Shown in pieces: positions 30,194 to 39,288 of a stretch of DNA of 64,000 nucleotides. Numbering within the stretch: position 1 is the stretch's first letter; the number at the start of each line of letters is the position of its first letter. The notes under the pieces were generated by a model. It was not told the DNA's origin. It did no database searches and saw only the letters and a list, made by a program, of their open reading frames with translations. The DNA comes from Syntrophomonadaceae bacterium (GTDB taxonomy: Bacteria; Bacillota; Syntrophomonadia; Syntrophomonadales; Syntrophomonadaceae): the NCBI GenBank assembly GCA_012729835.1, contig JAAYCK010000114.1, positions 1-64,000 on the forward strand. The letters are read 5' to 3'. Both the position numbers and the translations under genes were made by a program.

Positions 30194-31255
30194 CTACTCA
30201 ACCACTTCTGCCGCCAGGGCGGTATCGACTTTCTTGATCACTTCATCGGGTACCCATGCGTTCCAAATGTCTGGTTTATCTTTCATGAAGGCTATAACGG
30301 CCTTATTCTTGTTTCCGGCATATTTACTAAGGTACTGCAGCAATTGAATATTTTGATCATAAGTAGTTTCATATTTGTCGAGCAGGTCCAGCAGTTCAGG
30401 TGCTGTGTTTTCCAGACTGCGGTTGGCGCCGATCAGGACATCGGTAACCGGATAGGCACAGGCGTGCTGCTGCCAGAGTAGCTCATCATATGGCGGTTCA
30501 CGGAGCATGATCATTTTTTGTCCGGCGGTTATCAGTCCGGGATCGCGGGAATAACCCAGCCAAGGTGTCCCTTTCTCATAGTAGCGCAGCAGCGATTTGG
30601 TCAGATCGCTCTCTGAATTGGTCGATGCCAGGGTATAATAGCTGCTTAGTCCGTAGGCTTTTAGTTTAGTGCGATTGATATCGGCTGCCACCCAAGTGGA
30701 GGGGGCATTATTAAGCAAGCTTTTTTGTGAACTGGGATTTTTCGCAAAGAGGCTGCCAAAACGAGGCAGATCCGAAACATATTTGAGATCAGGTGCCACT
30801 GGTTCTATCCCGCGTTCTACGTCACCGGCGATCATATAAGCAGGAACAAACCAGCCCTGAACCGCTCCGGCATAGTTGGTACCCATATTCTTAACCTTCA
30901 GTTCCTTCTGCATGGTTTTCCATTCTACCGGGAAGTCGCCCGTCCAAACTTCCATCATGATCTGAATGTCGTTACCAGCCAGAGCCCTGAGCAGCGGAAG
31001 TTCTTCGCCGGAGAGATATTCTACCGGATAACCGTACCCGTTCTGGATTATGTATCCGATCAGCCGATTGTGCAGCTGAATAGTGGCCCAGGTACCATCG
31101 GCCAGGACGATTGCCTCCTTGACTTTATCGGTATTTTTTTTTGTATCATGGTTTTTTGAAGCACATCCGCTGAGGGAAAGTGGGAGGCAGATCGACAGGA
31201 GCATTACGATAAATATTCGCCGTAGGGAAAAAGATTGAAGCCGCCTGGTTCTCAT
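30194..31255 (-). CDS. Glycine betaine/proline-type ABC transporter substrate-binding lipoprotein (OpuAC-like), orphan
   Basis: Signal/lipobox LSLSGCASK; EAIVLADGTWATIQLHNRLIGYIIQNGYGYPVEYLSG; AAGGAGG before ATG 31255. Confidence 0.8.
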   Translation of the reverse strand: MRTRRLQSFSLRRIFIVMLLSICLPLSLSGCASKNHDTKKNTDKVKEAIVLADGTWATIQLHNRLIGYIIQNGYGYPVEYLSGEELPLLRALAGNDIQIMMEVWTGDFPVEWKTMQKELKVKNMGTNYAGAVQGWFVPAYMIAGDVERGIEPVAPDLKYVSDLPRFGSLFAKNPSSQKSLLNNAPSTWVAADINRTKLKAYGLSSYYTLASTNSESDLTKSLLRYYEKGTPWLGYSRDPGLITAGQKMIMLREPPYDELLWQQHACAYPVTDVLIGANRSLENTAPELLDLLDKYETTYDQNIQLLQYLSKYAGNKNKAVIAFMKDKPDIWNAWVPDEVIKKVDTALAAEVVE

Positions 31256-31548
31256 AATCGCTCCTCCTTGAATCATTTATGCTTTTATTTGATTAGCATT
31301 CAATAATTTGCCCATATCATAGCCGAGTTTTGCTTTTTCGTCAAATCCCGACCCAGATATTCGAAACTGAGAGCTGCGAATATATAAAATATCTATGTAA
31401 ACTACGATATATACTTGTCAGACAAAATTTTGATTTAATTGGCAGGATCTATCACAACCTATATTCAACCGGATAAAAAGTGTGATAAAATACAATATAA
31501 CTTGAAAATGCTACAATATATAACATAGGGTATTTGTGTCCGAAATCT

Positions 31549-31618
31549 ACCAATGGTTTCAATTGACATAATACTTACCCTGCGACTCATATCTATTATT
31601 AACCTGATTACCATTGGT
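31549..31618 (+). promoter_or_regulatory. Candidate promoter of the eCIS operon flanked by an inverted repeat
   Basis: ACCAATGGT (31549-31557) and ACCATTGGT (31610-31618) flank TTGACA (31563-31568), 18-nt spacer, TCATAT (31587-31592). Confidence 0.4.
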
Positions 31619-31817
31619 TCAGGCTCGGGAAATCAGGTCATTCGTATTAAGAGGGAGGTGGCCATTAGTATCGGCGGCAAATGCAGGTAAAATGGTAGTC
31701 CTCAGGTTTGGCATCTAATTGCAATTAGCAGTAACAATAGGAAGGAGGGAGCTGGTTTCTGGTTTATGCGGACGAGCTGAGTACAGTCAATGCATAAATT
31801 ACAGTAACTGGGAAAGA

Positions 31818-33551
31818 ATGCCAGAGTATTTATCACCAGGTGTATACGTAGAGGAGTTTGAAAGCGGCGGAAAACCAATGGAGGGTGTAAGCACCAGTAC
31901 TGCTGGTTTTTTGGGACTGGCTGAGAGAGGCCCGGTAGAAGGATTACCGGATTTGGTTACTAATTTTGGTGATTTTCAGAGGCTGTTTGGGGCCTATCTT
32001 TCTGAAAATGCCTTCGGCGATTATCGCTTTTTGGCATATGCGGTAGAACATTTCTTTATCAACGGCGGAGCCCGCGCTTACATAATGAGGGTAGCTCCCC
32101 CCGATGCCAAAGCAGCTACCAATTACACCGCCGATGACGAGGATTCTGTCCTCCTCAAGATCGCTGCTAAGAATCCCGGTCAATGGGGAGAAAAAATCCG
32201 TTTGCTGTTTACTCCAGCCAGCAAAGCCAAGACACCGATCCTCGCTATCAAAGGTGATGGCGTCTATAAAGTAAAAAACAATGCCGGTTTCAATGTAGGT
32301 GATATCGTTGTTTTTGATGACGGCGATGCACGTAGTTTCAGTCAGGTGACCATGTCCCAGGATAATGAAATTGCTCTGGCTGAAGCACTGCCCGGTGATG
32401 TAGTTGACACCGCACTGCTCCCCACCAAGACTCTTAATACCTGCGAGTTTACCCTGCAGGTGTTCTACGGCAGCGAAGCAGAAACCTATGAAAAGCTTTC
32501 CTTGAATATAGCTGCTCCCAATTATATTGAGAAGAAGGTCGCCCGTTCCAACATAATTACCCTTACCCATAATCAAGGTGTTGGCGATCCCCAGGATACT
32601 CCATTTGACAGAATAGCAGGAGATAAAGCTGGTGAAGAGCAATTCTGGGTTAGCTTGACCGGTGGCAGCGATGGATCACTGTCCGCCCTGTCGGCAGCTG
32701 ATTACATTGGAGAAGATCGGGGCCCGGGTAAGAGAACCGGCATCCAGGCTTTTATTGATAATGATGAAGTCAGTATTATGGCTGTACCCGGTGTAACCGA
32801 CCCCAATGTCCAACTCTCGCTGGTAGCCCACTGTGAAAACCTCAAGAGCCGCTTTGCGGTACTCGACATTCCGCGTGATCTGAAAAAGGTAGCCGATGTT
32901 CAGACTCATCGGAACATATTCGATACGGACTATGCCGCTATGTATCATCCCTGGCTGCAGGTTTTTGATCCCATGGACAAACGCAATATTTTCATTCCGC
33001 CCTCGGGCTCGGTAGTCGGTATATATGCAAGATCGGACAACAGTCGTGGTGTCTACAAGGCTCCGGCCAATGAAGTGGTTCGCGCTTGTGTTGGGTTAGA
33101 CTGCCAGTATAACAAAGGAGAGCAGGATATCCTTAATCCGAAGGGAATTAACCTGATTCGTTACTTTACTGGTCAGGGTATTCGAGTGTGGGGTGCTAGA
33201 ACCTGCAGTTCTAACTCTATCTGGAAATATGTCAACGTCCGCCGCCTATTTATTTTCGTGGAACAATCCATCAAGAACGGCTCCAACTGGGTTGTATTCG
33301 AACCTAATGATGAAAGATTGTGGGCAAGAGTCCAGAGAACTATCTACAGCTTCTTGCTGGGTGTTTGGAGAGGCGGAGCATTAATGGGTTCCACCCCAGA
33401 TGAGGCTTTCTTCGTTAAGGTTGACCGCTCAACCATGTCACAGGATGATATCGACAACGGACGGTTAATATGTATCATCGGTATATCACCGGTAAAACCC
33501 GCCGAGTTTGTTATCTTCAGAATCACCCAGAAGACCGCAGACAGCGAATAA
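31818..33551 (+). CDS. eCIS contractile tail sheath protein
   Basis: MPEYLSPGVYVEEFESGGKPMEGVSTSTAGFLGLAERGP; C-terminal FVEQSIKNGSNWVVFEPNDERLWARVQRTIYSFLLGVWRGGALMGSTPDEAFFVKVD. Confidence 0.95.
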   Translation: MPEYLSPGVYVEEFESGGKPMEGVSTSTAGFLGLAERGPVEGLPDLVTNFGDFQRLFGAYLSENAFGDYRFLAYAVEHFFINGGARAYIMRVAPPDAKAATNYTADDEDSVLLKIAAKNPGQWGEKIRLLFTPASKAKTPILAIKGDGVYKVKNNAGFNVGDIVVFDDGDARSFSQVTMSQDNEIALAEALPGDVVDTALLPTKTLNTCEFTLQVFYGSEAETYEKLSLNIAAPNYIEKKVARSNIITLTHNQGVGDPQDTPFDRIAGDKAGEEQFWVSLTGGSDGSLSALSAADYIGEDRGPGKRTGIQAFIDNDEVSIMAVPGVTDPNVQLSLVAHCENLKSRFAVLDIPRDLKKVADVQTHRNIFDTDYAAMYHPWLQVFDPMDKRNIFIPPSGSVVGIYARSDNSRGVYKAPANEVVRACVGLDCQYNKGEQDILNPKGINLIRYFTGQGIRVWGARTCSSNSIWKYVNVRRLFIFVEQSIKNGSNWVVFEPNDERLWARVQRTIYSFLLGVWRGGALMGSTPDEAFFVKVDRSTMSQDDIDNGRLICIIGISPVKPAEFVIFRITQKTADSE

Positions 33552-33612
33552 GAGCTGGCGGGTTAAATACAATGATTAATCTTTTATAGTTGGGAAAGGA
33601 GAGTATATAAAA

Positions 33613-34068
33613 ATGGCACGAGCAGATTCATATGCCGATGACCCCTTCCGTAGTTATAGGTTTGCGATCGAGGTTGATGGTATCACCGATGCTTATTTTA
33701 CTGAAATTTCAGGAATAGAAGCCTCCTACGATGTTATTGAGTTTCGGGCCGGGAGTATGCCCAACTCGGCTTCCATCAAAATGCCGGGTCTGTATAAAAA
33801 CCCGGTAGCAGTTTTCAAACAAGGTATGACCGCCAATACTGAACTGCATGAATGGTTCATGGGTGATGCTGTGGCCCAGGGCACGGTAGAGCGCAAGGAT
33901 ATCACCGTTAAGGCAGTAGATACTGATGGTGAGACTGAACTGGCCGTTTGGGTACTCTATGATGCCTGGCCGAGCAAATACCAGGTTTCGGGCTTTAATG
34001 CCAAGGAGTCAGCGGTATCTATAGAGACTCTGGAACTGGCCTATGAAACTATGGAGAGAACCACCTAG
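33613..34068 (+). CDS. eCIS tail tube protein 1 (gp19-like)
   Basis: DPFRSYRFAIEVDGITDAYFTEISGIEASYDVIEFRAG; WPSKYQVSGFNAKESAVSIETLELAYE. Confidence 0.93.
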   Translation: MARADSYADDPFRSYRFAIEVDGITDAYFTEISGIEASYDVIEFRAGSMPNSASIKMPGLYKNPVAVFKQGMTANTELHEWFMGDAVAQGTVERKDITVKAVDTDGETELAVWVLYDAWPSKYQVSGFNAKESAVSIETLELAYETMERTT

Positions 34069-34085
34069 AGATTGGTTTTTAATCG

Positions 34086-34122
34086 CAGATGAACACGGGT
34101 CTTATGACCCGGCGTTCATCTG
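34086..34122 (+). other. Strong intergenic hairpin downstream of tube gene
   Basis: CAGATGAAC-ac-GGGTC-ttat-GACCC-gg-c-GTTCATCTG; no T-tract. Confidence 0.75.
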
Positions 34123-34153
34123 TTGGGGTTAAAACTTTACGGAGGATAAAAGC

Positions 34154-34516
34154 ATGTCATTTCAAACTGAATATGAATTTGAACTGCCCAGGGGCTTTAT
34201 TGATGACAACGGTGATCTTCATCGTAATGGGATAATGCGCCTGGCTACTGCCGCCGATGAGATTCTGCCCATGCGCGATCCCCGTGTCCAACAGAACCCG
34301 GGTTATCTCACGATAATCGTGTTGTCCCGAGTTATTACGAAACTGGGCTCTTTAAGAACAGTAGATACACGTGCTATTGAGAAGCTTTTTACCGCCGACT
34401 TGGCCTATTTACAAGATTTGTACCAAAGGATCAACGAGAGTGAGACCCCTAATATACGCGTGGTATGTCCGCGCTGTGAGCATGAATTCGAGACTGAAGT
34501 AAATTTTATAAGATGA
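34154..34516 (+). CDS. Phage tail assembly chaperone-like eCIS protein with C-terminal CxxC motif
   Basis: FELPRGFIDDNGDLHRNGIMRLATAADEILPMRDPRVQQNPGYL; VVCPRCEHEFETEV; position between the tube genes. Confidence 0.78.
   Translation: MSFQTEYEFELPRGFIDDNGDLHRNGIMRLATAADEILPMRDPRVQQNPGYLTIIVLSRVITKLGSLRTVDTRAIEKLFTADLAYLQDLYQRINESETPNIRVVCPRCEHEFETEVNFIR
34501..34507 (+). promoter_or_regulatory. Candidate -1 ribosomal frameshift slippery heptamer
   Basis: A AAT TTT in the zero frame of ORF 34154; the -1 frame enters ORF 34513 without a stop. Confidence 0.5.
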
Positions 34517-34719
34517 CCAGTGGAATTAAATCCTATCCTATCGACAGGATTTACGAGGAAGCTGCTTTTATCGCCTACTATTTTCACTGGCCAAATGAAC
34601 AGATAATGACCATGGAACATCGCGAGCGTCGCAGGTGGTGTGAAGAAATAACCCGCATTAATAAAAAGCTCAATGCCGAACCCGACAATCCGTTTGATGT
34701 GTTTAGTCAGAAGAGGTGA
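34513..34719 (+). CDS. Small eCIS protein (DUF6760-like)
   Basis: SYPIDRIYEEAAFIAYYFHWPNEQIMTMEHRERRRWCEEI; 4-nt overlap (ATGA) with upstream gene. Confidence 0.75.
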   Translation: MTSGIKSYPIDRIYEEAAFIAYYFHWPNEQIMTMEHRERRRWCEEITRINKKLNAEPDNPFDVFSQKR

Positions 34720-34727
34720 AAGAAAAC

Positions 34728-35186
34728 ATGAAGGACAGTGAATGGGTAAGGCCGACATTAAGCCCAGCTTTTCGTTTTGAGATAGAAATCGAAGGTATCA
34801 ACGAAGCTGAGTTTACATCAGTTCATGGTTTGGAAGCAGAGATAGAGTTAGAGCCATATCGGGAAGGCGGAGAAAACAACTTTGAATACAAATTCCCCAA
34901 ACGGACCAAATATCCCAATTTGGTACTGAAAAGAGGCATGACCGGCTCTCACCACCTTTGGAACTGGTTTCGGGCTTGCACCCAGGGACACATCACCCGC
35001 AAGGATTGTACTATAAAATTGATAAATTATAACGGAGATGTATTCTCCCAATGGACCTGTTACAAGTGTTATCCAGTAAAATGGGTAGGGCCTGACTTGA
35101 CAGCCGACCGCAGTGCGGTGGCCATAGAAACACTGGAGTTGGTCCACCAGGGATTTATGAGCGACTCCAAGCAGGGCAAGAAGTAA
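34728..35186 (+). CDS. eCIS tail tube protein 2 (gp19-like)
   Basis: PAFRFEIEIEGINEAEFTSVHGLEAEIELEPYREGGENNFEYKFP; ATG 34728 after AGAGGTGA. Confidence 0.9.
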   Translation: MKDSEWVRPTLSPAFRFEIEIEGINEAEFTSVHGLEAEIELEPYREGGENNFEYKFPKRTKYPNLVLKRGMTGSHHLWNWFRACTQGHITRKDCTIKLINYNGDVFSQWTCYKCYPVKWVGPDLTADRSAVAIETLELVHQGFMSDSKQGKK

Positions 35187-35214
35187 TAAGGTTTTACCTT
35201 TTCAGGGGTAGACG

Positions 35215-38200
35215 ATGGTTATATTACCTAAGAGCACAACGGCGATAGCACCAATAACACCGGTAAGTCTGGGTTTTGGCTCCAGGATCTTTGACCGTTA
35301 TGGTTGGGGTGGCTATTATTCCTGGGGTGCCCTGTTCATGCTCTTTAAAAACATGAACTTAGTCACTGCAACTGGCACCAATACTAACTCTATTTCTCTA
35401 TTTCTAAAGTATATCACCAGGCCGGGCAATCCTTTCGTCCTTCAGCATACCGGGGCTGCATTTAGCACCAGACCGGGGCTGCCGCGAATTGATGCTGGTC
35501 AGCAAATACATATAGTAAACCATCAACCGGGGAGGCCAATGGTCAGCCCCGGTTTAGTACCGTTAGAAGCAGATAGGCCCGAACTGCCGTCTGTCCTGGT
35601 AAAGACATTAAAGGAGCATGAGAAACCTTTACCGAGTGATCAGAGACCGCTCAAATACTTGTATCGCAATATCCCGGGAGGCGAGCACCTGTCTTTTTTC
35701 ACTTTGCCCGATATAAACAAGCTGTTGTTACAGTGGTCCTTCCAAAATAACAGCTATTATCAAACAAAGCCCAACTATCAGGGAGCCGGCAGAGAGCTTA
35801 TCTATCAATTATTCGGGGCGAATCCGGTGAAGTATGACCGGACCCGCAAGGAAAACCCCACGGCAGGCGGGGCTGCTATAAACTTTAACAGGAGCTATGG
35901 ATCAGATGTTCCTACATACCACCCGTTACCTGTGGTCCCGATCAATTCTTATTTTATAGACCATACAGAAGATAATAATAAGCTATTAACGCCTGAATTA
36001 CGCATGACAGATATATTTATTAGGCCATTGTCATATCAAAGGCGAGGAGGCTCACTATCTTACCAGCCACATTTTGACCGCTTTGGATTACCGGAGGGGA
36101 GTCGCGCACTTAGGATCATCGAGAGAGTTTTCCCGCAATTCCCAGCAGGGGCCGCCGGAGTTGTTTCCGGGCAGTCGGGTACTGGTCAAAGAACGGTTCC
36201 AGGGAGAAAGAACAGAGGCTACAGCAGCAATATCGTATTTAATTATCTATTGAGGCAGGGCCACGCGCCTTTTTACTTTAATAGAGTGACCTTGCCGGGT
36301 TCGCAAGGCCATATTTCGATATCTCCCCGGATTCTGCCCAACACCTGGCATGAGGGCGGGTCACCGGCCCAATATGGAGTAAATCTACGCCCGCCGGGGA
36401 CAGATAACCATACATATCAAGGGCCAAAATGGATGGAAATCCTACCCGGTGAAAAAGCGGAGACTAGACAATATCGTTTGCATAACTTAGTCAAGACCAT
36501 TCGAACCGCTGTTCTTCTAGCAGCTATCCGCGGCGCCGGGGCAAATCATGGTATATCGATGCCGTTACTGCTCCCGGCCGGAACTGAATTGATTCCAAAT
36601 CTGAATATTACAAGCCCTGCCCCCAACCGGGTACCTTATCAGGAGTATGGTCAGGTTGGTTTGCCGCTGATCCATCTGCAGCATGAGAGCCCGGCAGCGC
36701 CAGGTCAGGCATTATTCCAGGCCGGGAAGGCAGCTCTTACCAATGAGAACAGGATAGCAGCAGGAGTGACGGGCCATATATCACAGCCGGCATTTGTTTA
36801 TTGGCAGCAGTCTTTGCCGTCAGTAAGTGACATACCGCGAAAGGCTGGATTCGCTAGCCCTGCCCCCAACCGGGTACCTTATCGGGAGTCTGCCCAGGTT
36901 GGTTTGCCACTGATCTTTCTGCAGCCGGAGAGCCCGGCGGCATGGCCAGGTAACATATTATTCCAGGCTGGACTGGCAGCTCTGACCAATGAGACCAGAA
37001 TAGCAGCAGGAGTGACGGGCCATATATCACAGCCGGCATTTGTTTACGGGCAGCAGTCTTTGCCGGCAGTAAGTGAAATTCCGCAAAAGGCTGGACTCGC
37101 TAAACCGGAATTGCCCTTGGGAGAGATTTTGGCGGCTAGCATGATCAATAAAGAGCGTCGTGTGAATTATGGGAAGTGGCTGCTCACACAGTCTTTGTTC
37201 GCAGAGCAATCGCCAACTAGAGCAGTAGCTATAAAGTCTCTCGGAAACCAAGTAATCAACCGGCAGCTGCCGCTTATATTTTTGGTCCAACACCTGACCA
37301 GATTGGGTGCGGACTTGCAATCGCTGAACCGGTTAAGCGATAGTCCCAGCACTGTTCACGTTGCGCCAACCGCAGCGAGGGGATATAACAGCAAGGAAAA
37401 TGCAGTGAACAGGCCATTGATGAAAAAAGCTGACCGGCGTTCCGCTAAGAATCATCAATCCAGTGCATCCGGGCAAGTAGGTGAAAGGTCTACATCAACC
37501 GATGTGAACCGTTCTGATAGATATACAGGAGATGTTCTGCAGAGGTCGACAGCAAGTTATCCCGTACTAATTGATCATTTTCCCGTTCAATACTGGTCTG
37601 AATATAATCAGGTTATCCAGTCGGCGTTATTGGACTCAGTGAAAACGGAGACAGCTAGGTCTAAGCTGGCTGAGAAAGCTCGGTTTTGGCAACAGCCAGC
37701 ACAGGGAACGTGGCATTTGGCTGAAGTCCTGGGCAGGGTTCCCCTGACCGGTCGTCATGGTGACATCAAGCCGGCATCCATTATGCAGTATCGCTTGCCA
37801 GCACAGCAAGGACTGTCTGCCGCTAACTCGATGGTGGAATGGATGATCAGGAAGGTCGCTGGTGATAGCAGACAGGCGTTGGGAAATCATTCATCCATAT
37901 CGCGCGAGGCAGCGCCTGATCAGCTGAAGCCATCGCCGGTGCCGATTTCACCAAGAGGATATTCGGGTGCTATACTTAACGCCCGTGAGCATAGTTTAAA
38001 TACCATACAAGCTTATCGGTCAACGGAGAGCAGGGACACGATCAACTACAGGTCTCTGGTTTATCAAGACCAGTATCGGGGTGGGGGAGAATATAACAAG
38101 CGTTTCAGCCGATTACGTAATGGCAATCAGGTCAGTAGACTTACACCAAATAACGCCCCGGTAGCTGGGCAGGCAACCGGTACGGATACAACGCCCCACT

Positions 38201-39231
38201 CATATCGGGCTACCGAACCGGCGGGAGTGGGTTTAACTAGAATGCCCAGTGAAGGGCCGGCGATTGTGCAGAGGGCACGTGATATCTCGCTAGCCGAAAG
38301 CAGTCGCCAGATTGTTCCAGTCAGGATAGCTGAACGAGCCATGCAAAGGATGGCTGAGATAAAACCTATTGTGCTATACCGGAACCAAAGGCCATTGTTA
38401 ACGAACACAGCCAAGAAGCGGGATGAACCCAGGCGGGATTTCAGTTCTGAACCAATACACCATACTGGAAATGCCTCCTGGAGTATAGCCAAGCAGGAAT
38501 TCATATCCCGCTCGAATATGGACCAGATCAACCTATCAGTTTCGCCTGAACACCGGGCTGAAAGAGTTTATCGGGCAAATACTGCTCCGATTCAAGTCAA
38601 TACTGAAAATATAGCTCGCAGGATCACCAGAGTGGCGGTGGCTATGCCGGGTGGTGATAATAGCAGAGCAACAATTCTGGCTGCAAGCCCGGAGGAGAGT
38701 CGGGTTACACCGGCGATTAACCCTCCACTACAACTTAAGCGGATTGTTGACCTGCCAACAGGAGCATTGACCAGAAGGTCTTATACTAACAATTTACAAA
38801 CCGTTGCTTATGTGCCGGTGATGGACCGTGATCGCGGAGCGTCCTCCCGAATCGGGGAACTAGCACGGTGGGGGCCCTACCAGGAGGCCGTGGCCGCAGG
38901 AGCTTCTCGGGGACACCGACAGGAAACAGAGACAATAATACTCTACCAGGATCGCTGGCATAACCGTATAAATAGTAGTTCTGAGTCACCAGGTTTAGCA
39001 TCAGTTCCAGGAATCGAGCTTAACCACCGCCGCGAGGCTTTATCCTCAGAGAAGGCCAATGAACCCGCCATGCCGGTACTGACCCCGGAGGCGGTGCAGG
39101 AGCAGATCGAGGCCAGTAAGGCTGAGGTACCGCACCGGATGAGTACTGCTGAGATAAGGAGTATCGCAGATCGGGTTTATAATGAGATTCAGCGGAAAAT
39201 GAAGATAGATCGCCAGTGCCGGGGGATATGA
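35215..39231 (+). CDS. 1338-aa low-complexity eCIS protein in the tape-measure position (function unknown)
   Basis: Long open frame rich in P/R/G/Y, internal 81-82-aa tandem repeat, C-terminal helix EIRSIADRVYNEIQRKMKIDRQCRGI. Confidence 0.85.
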   Translation: MVILPKSTTAIAPITPVSLGFGSRIFDRYGWGGYYSWGALFMLFKNMNLVTATGTNTNSISLFLKYITRPGNPFVLQHTGAAFSTRPGLPRIDAGQQIHIVNHQPGRPMVSPGLVPLEADRPELPSVLVKTLKEHEKPLPSDQRPLKYLYRNIPGGEHLSFFTLPDINKLLLQWSFQNNSYYQTKPNYQGAGRELIYQLFGANPVKYDRTRKENPTAGGAAINFNRSYGSDVPTYHPLPVVPINSYFIDHTEDNNKLLTPELRMTDIFIRPLSYQRRGGSLSYQPHFDRFGLPEGSRALRIIERVFPQFPAGAAGVVSGQSGTGQRTVPGRKNRGYSSNIVFNYLLRQGHAPFYFNRVTLPGSQGHISISPRILPNTWHEGGSPAQYGVNLRPPGTDNHTYQGPKWMEILPGEKAETRQYRLHNLVKTIRTAVLLAAIRGAGANHGISMPLLLPAGTELIPNLNITSPAPNRVPYQEYGQVGLPLIHLQHESPAAPGQALFQAGKAALTNENRIAAGVTGHISQPAFVYWQQSLPSVSDIPRKAGFASPAPNRVPYRESAQVGLPLIFLQPESPAAWPGNILFQAGLAALTNETRIAAGVTGHISQPAFVYGQQSLPAVSEIPQKAGLAKPELPLGEILAASMINKERRVNYGKWLLTQSLFAEQSPTRAVAIKSLGNQVINRQLPLIFLVQHLTRLGADLQSLNRLSDSPSTVHVAPTAARGYNSKENAVNRPLMKKADRRSAKNHQSSASGQVGERSTSTDVNRSDRYTGDVLQRSTASYPVLIDHFPVQYWSEYNQVIQSALLDSVKTETARSKLAEKARFWQQPAQGTWHLAEVLGRVPLTGRHGDIKPASIMQYRLPAQQGLSAANSMVEWMIRKVAGDSRQALGNHSSISREAAPDQLKPSPVPISPRGYSGAILNAREHSLNTIQAYRSTESRDTINYRSLVYQDQYRGGGEYNKRFSRLRNGNQVSRLTPNNAPVAGQATGTDTTPHSYRATEPAGVGLTRMPSEGPAIVQRARDISLAESSRQIVPVRIAERAMQRMAEIKPIVLYRNQRPLLTNTAKKRDEPRRDFSSEPIHHTGNASWSIAKQEFISRSNMDQINLSVSPEHRAERVYRANTAPIQVNTENIARRITRVAVAMPGGDNSRATILAASPEESRVTPAINPPLQLKRIVDLPTGALTRRSYTNNLQTVAYVPVMDRDRGASSRIGELARWGPYQEAVAAGASRGHRQETETIILYQDRWHNRINSSSESPGLASVPGIELNHRREALSSEKANEPAMPVLTPEAVQEQIEASKAEVPHRMSTAEIRSIADRVYNEIQRKMKIDRQCRGI
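36613..37101 (+). repeat. Tandem duplication (243 + 246 nt) in the 1338-aa ORF
   Basis: SPAPNRVPYxExxQVGLPLIxLQxESPAA...RIAAGVTGHISQPAFVYxQQSLPxVSxIPxKAGxA occurs twice in tandem. Confidence 0.92.
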
Positions 39232-39288
39232 AGATCTGAACCTGCCGGCGAGCTGTCTAGATGAATTACCGGAAGTTGGTGAAATCAA

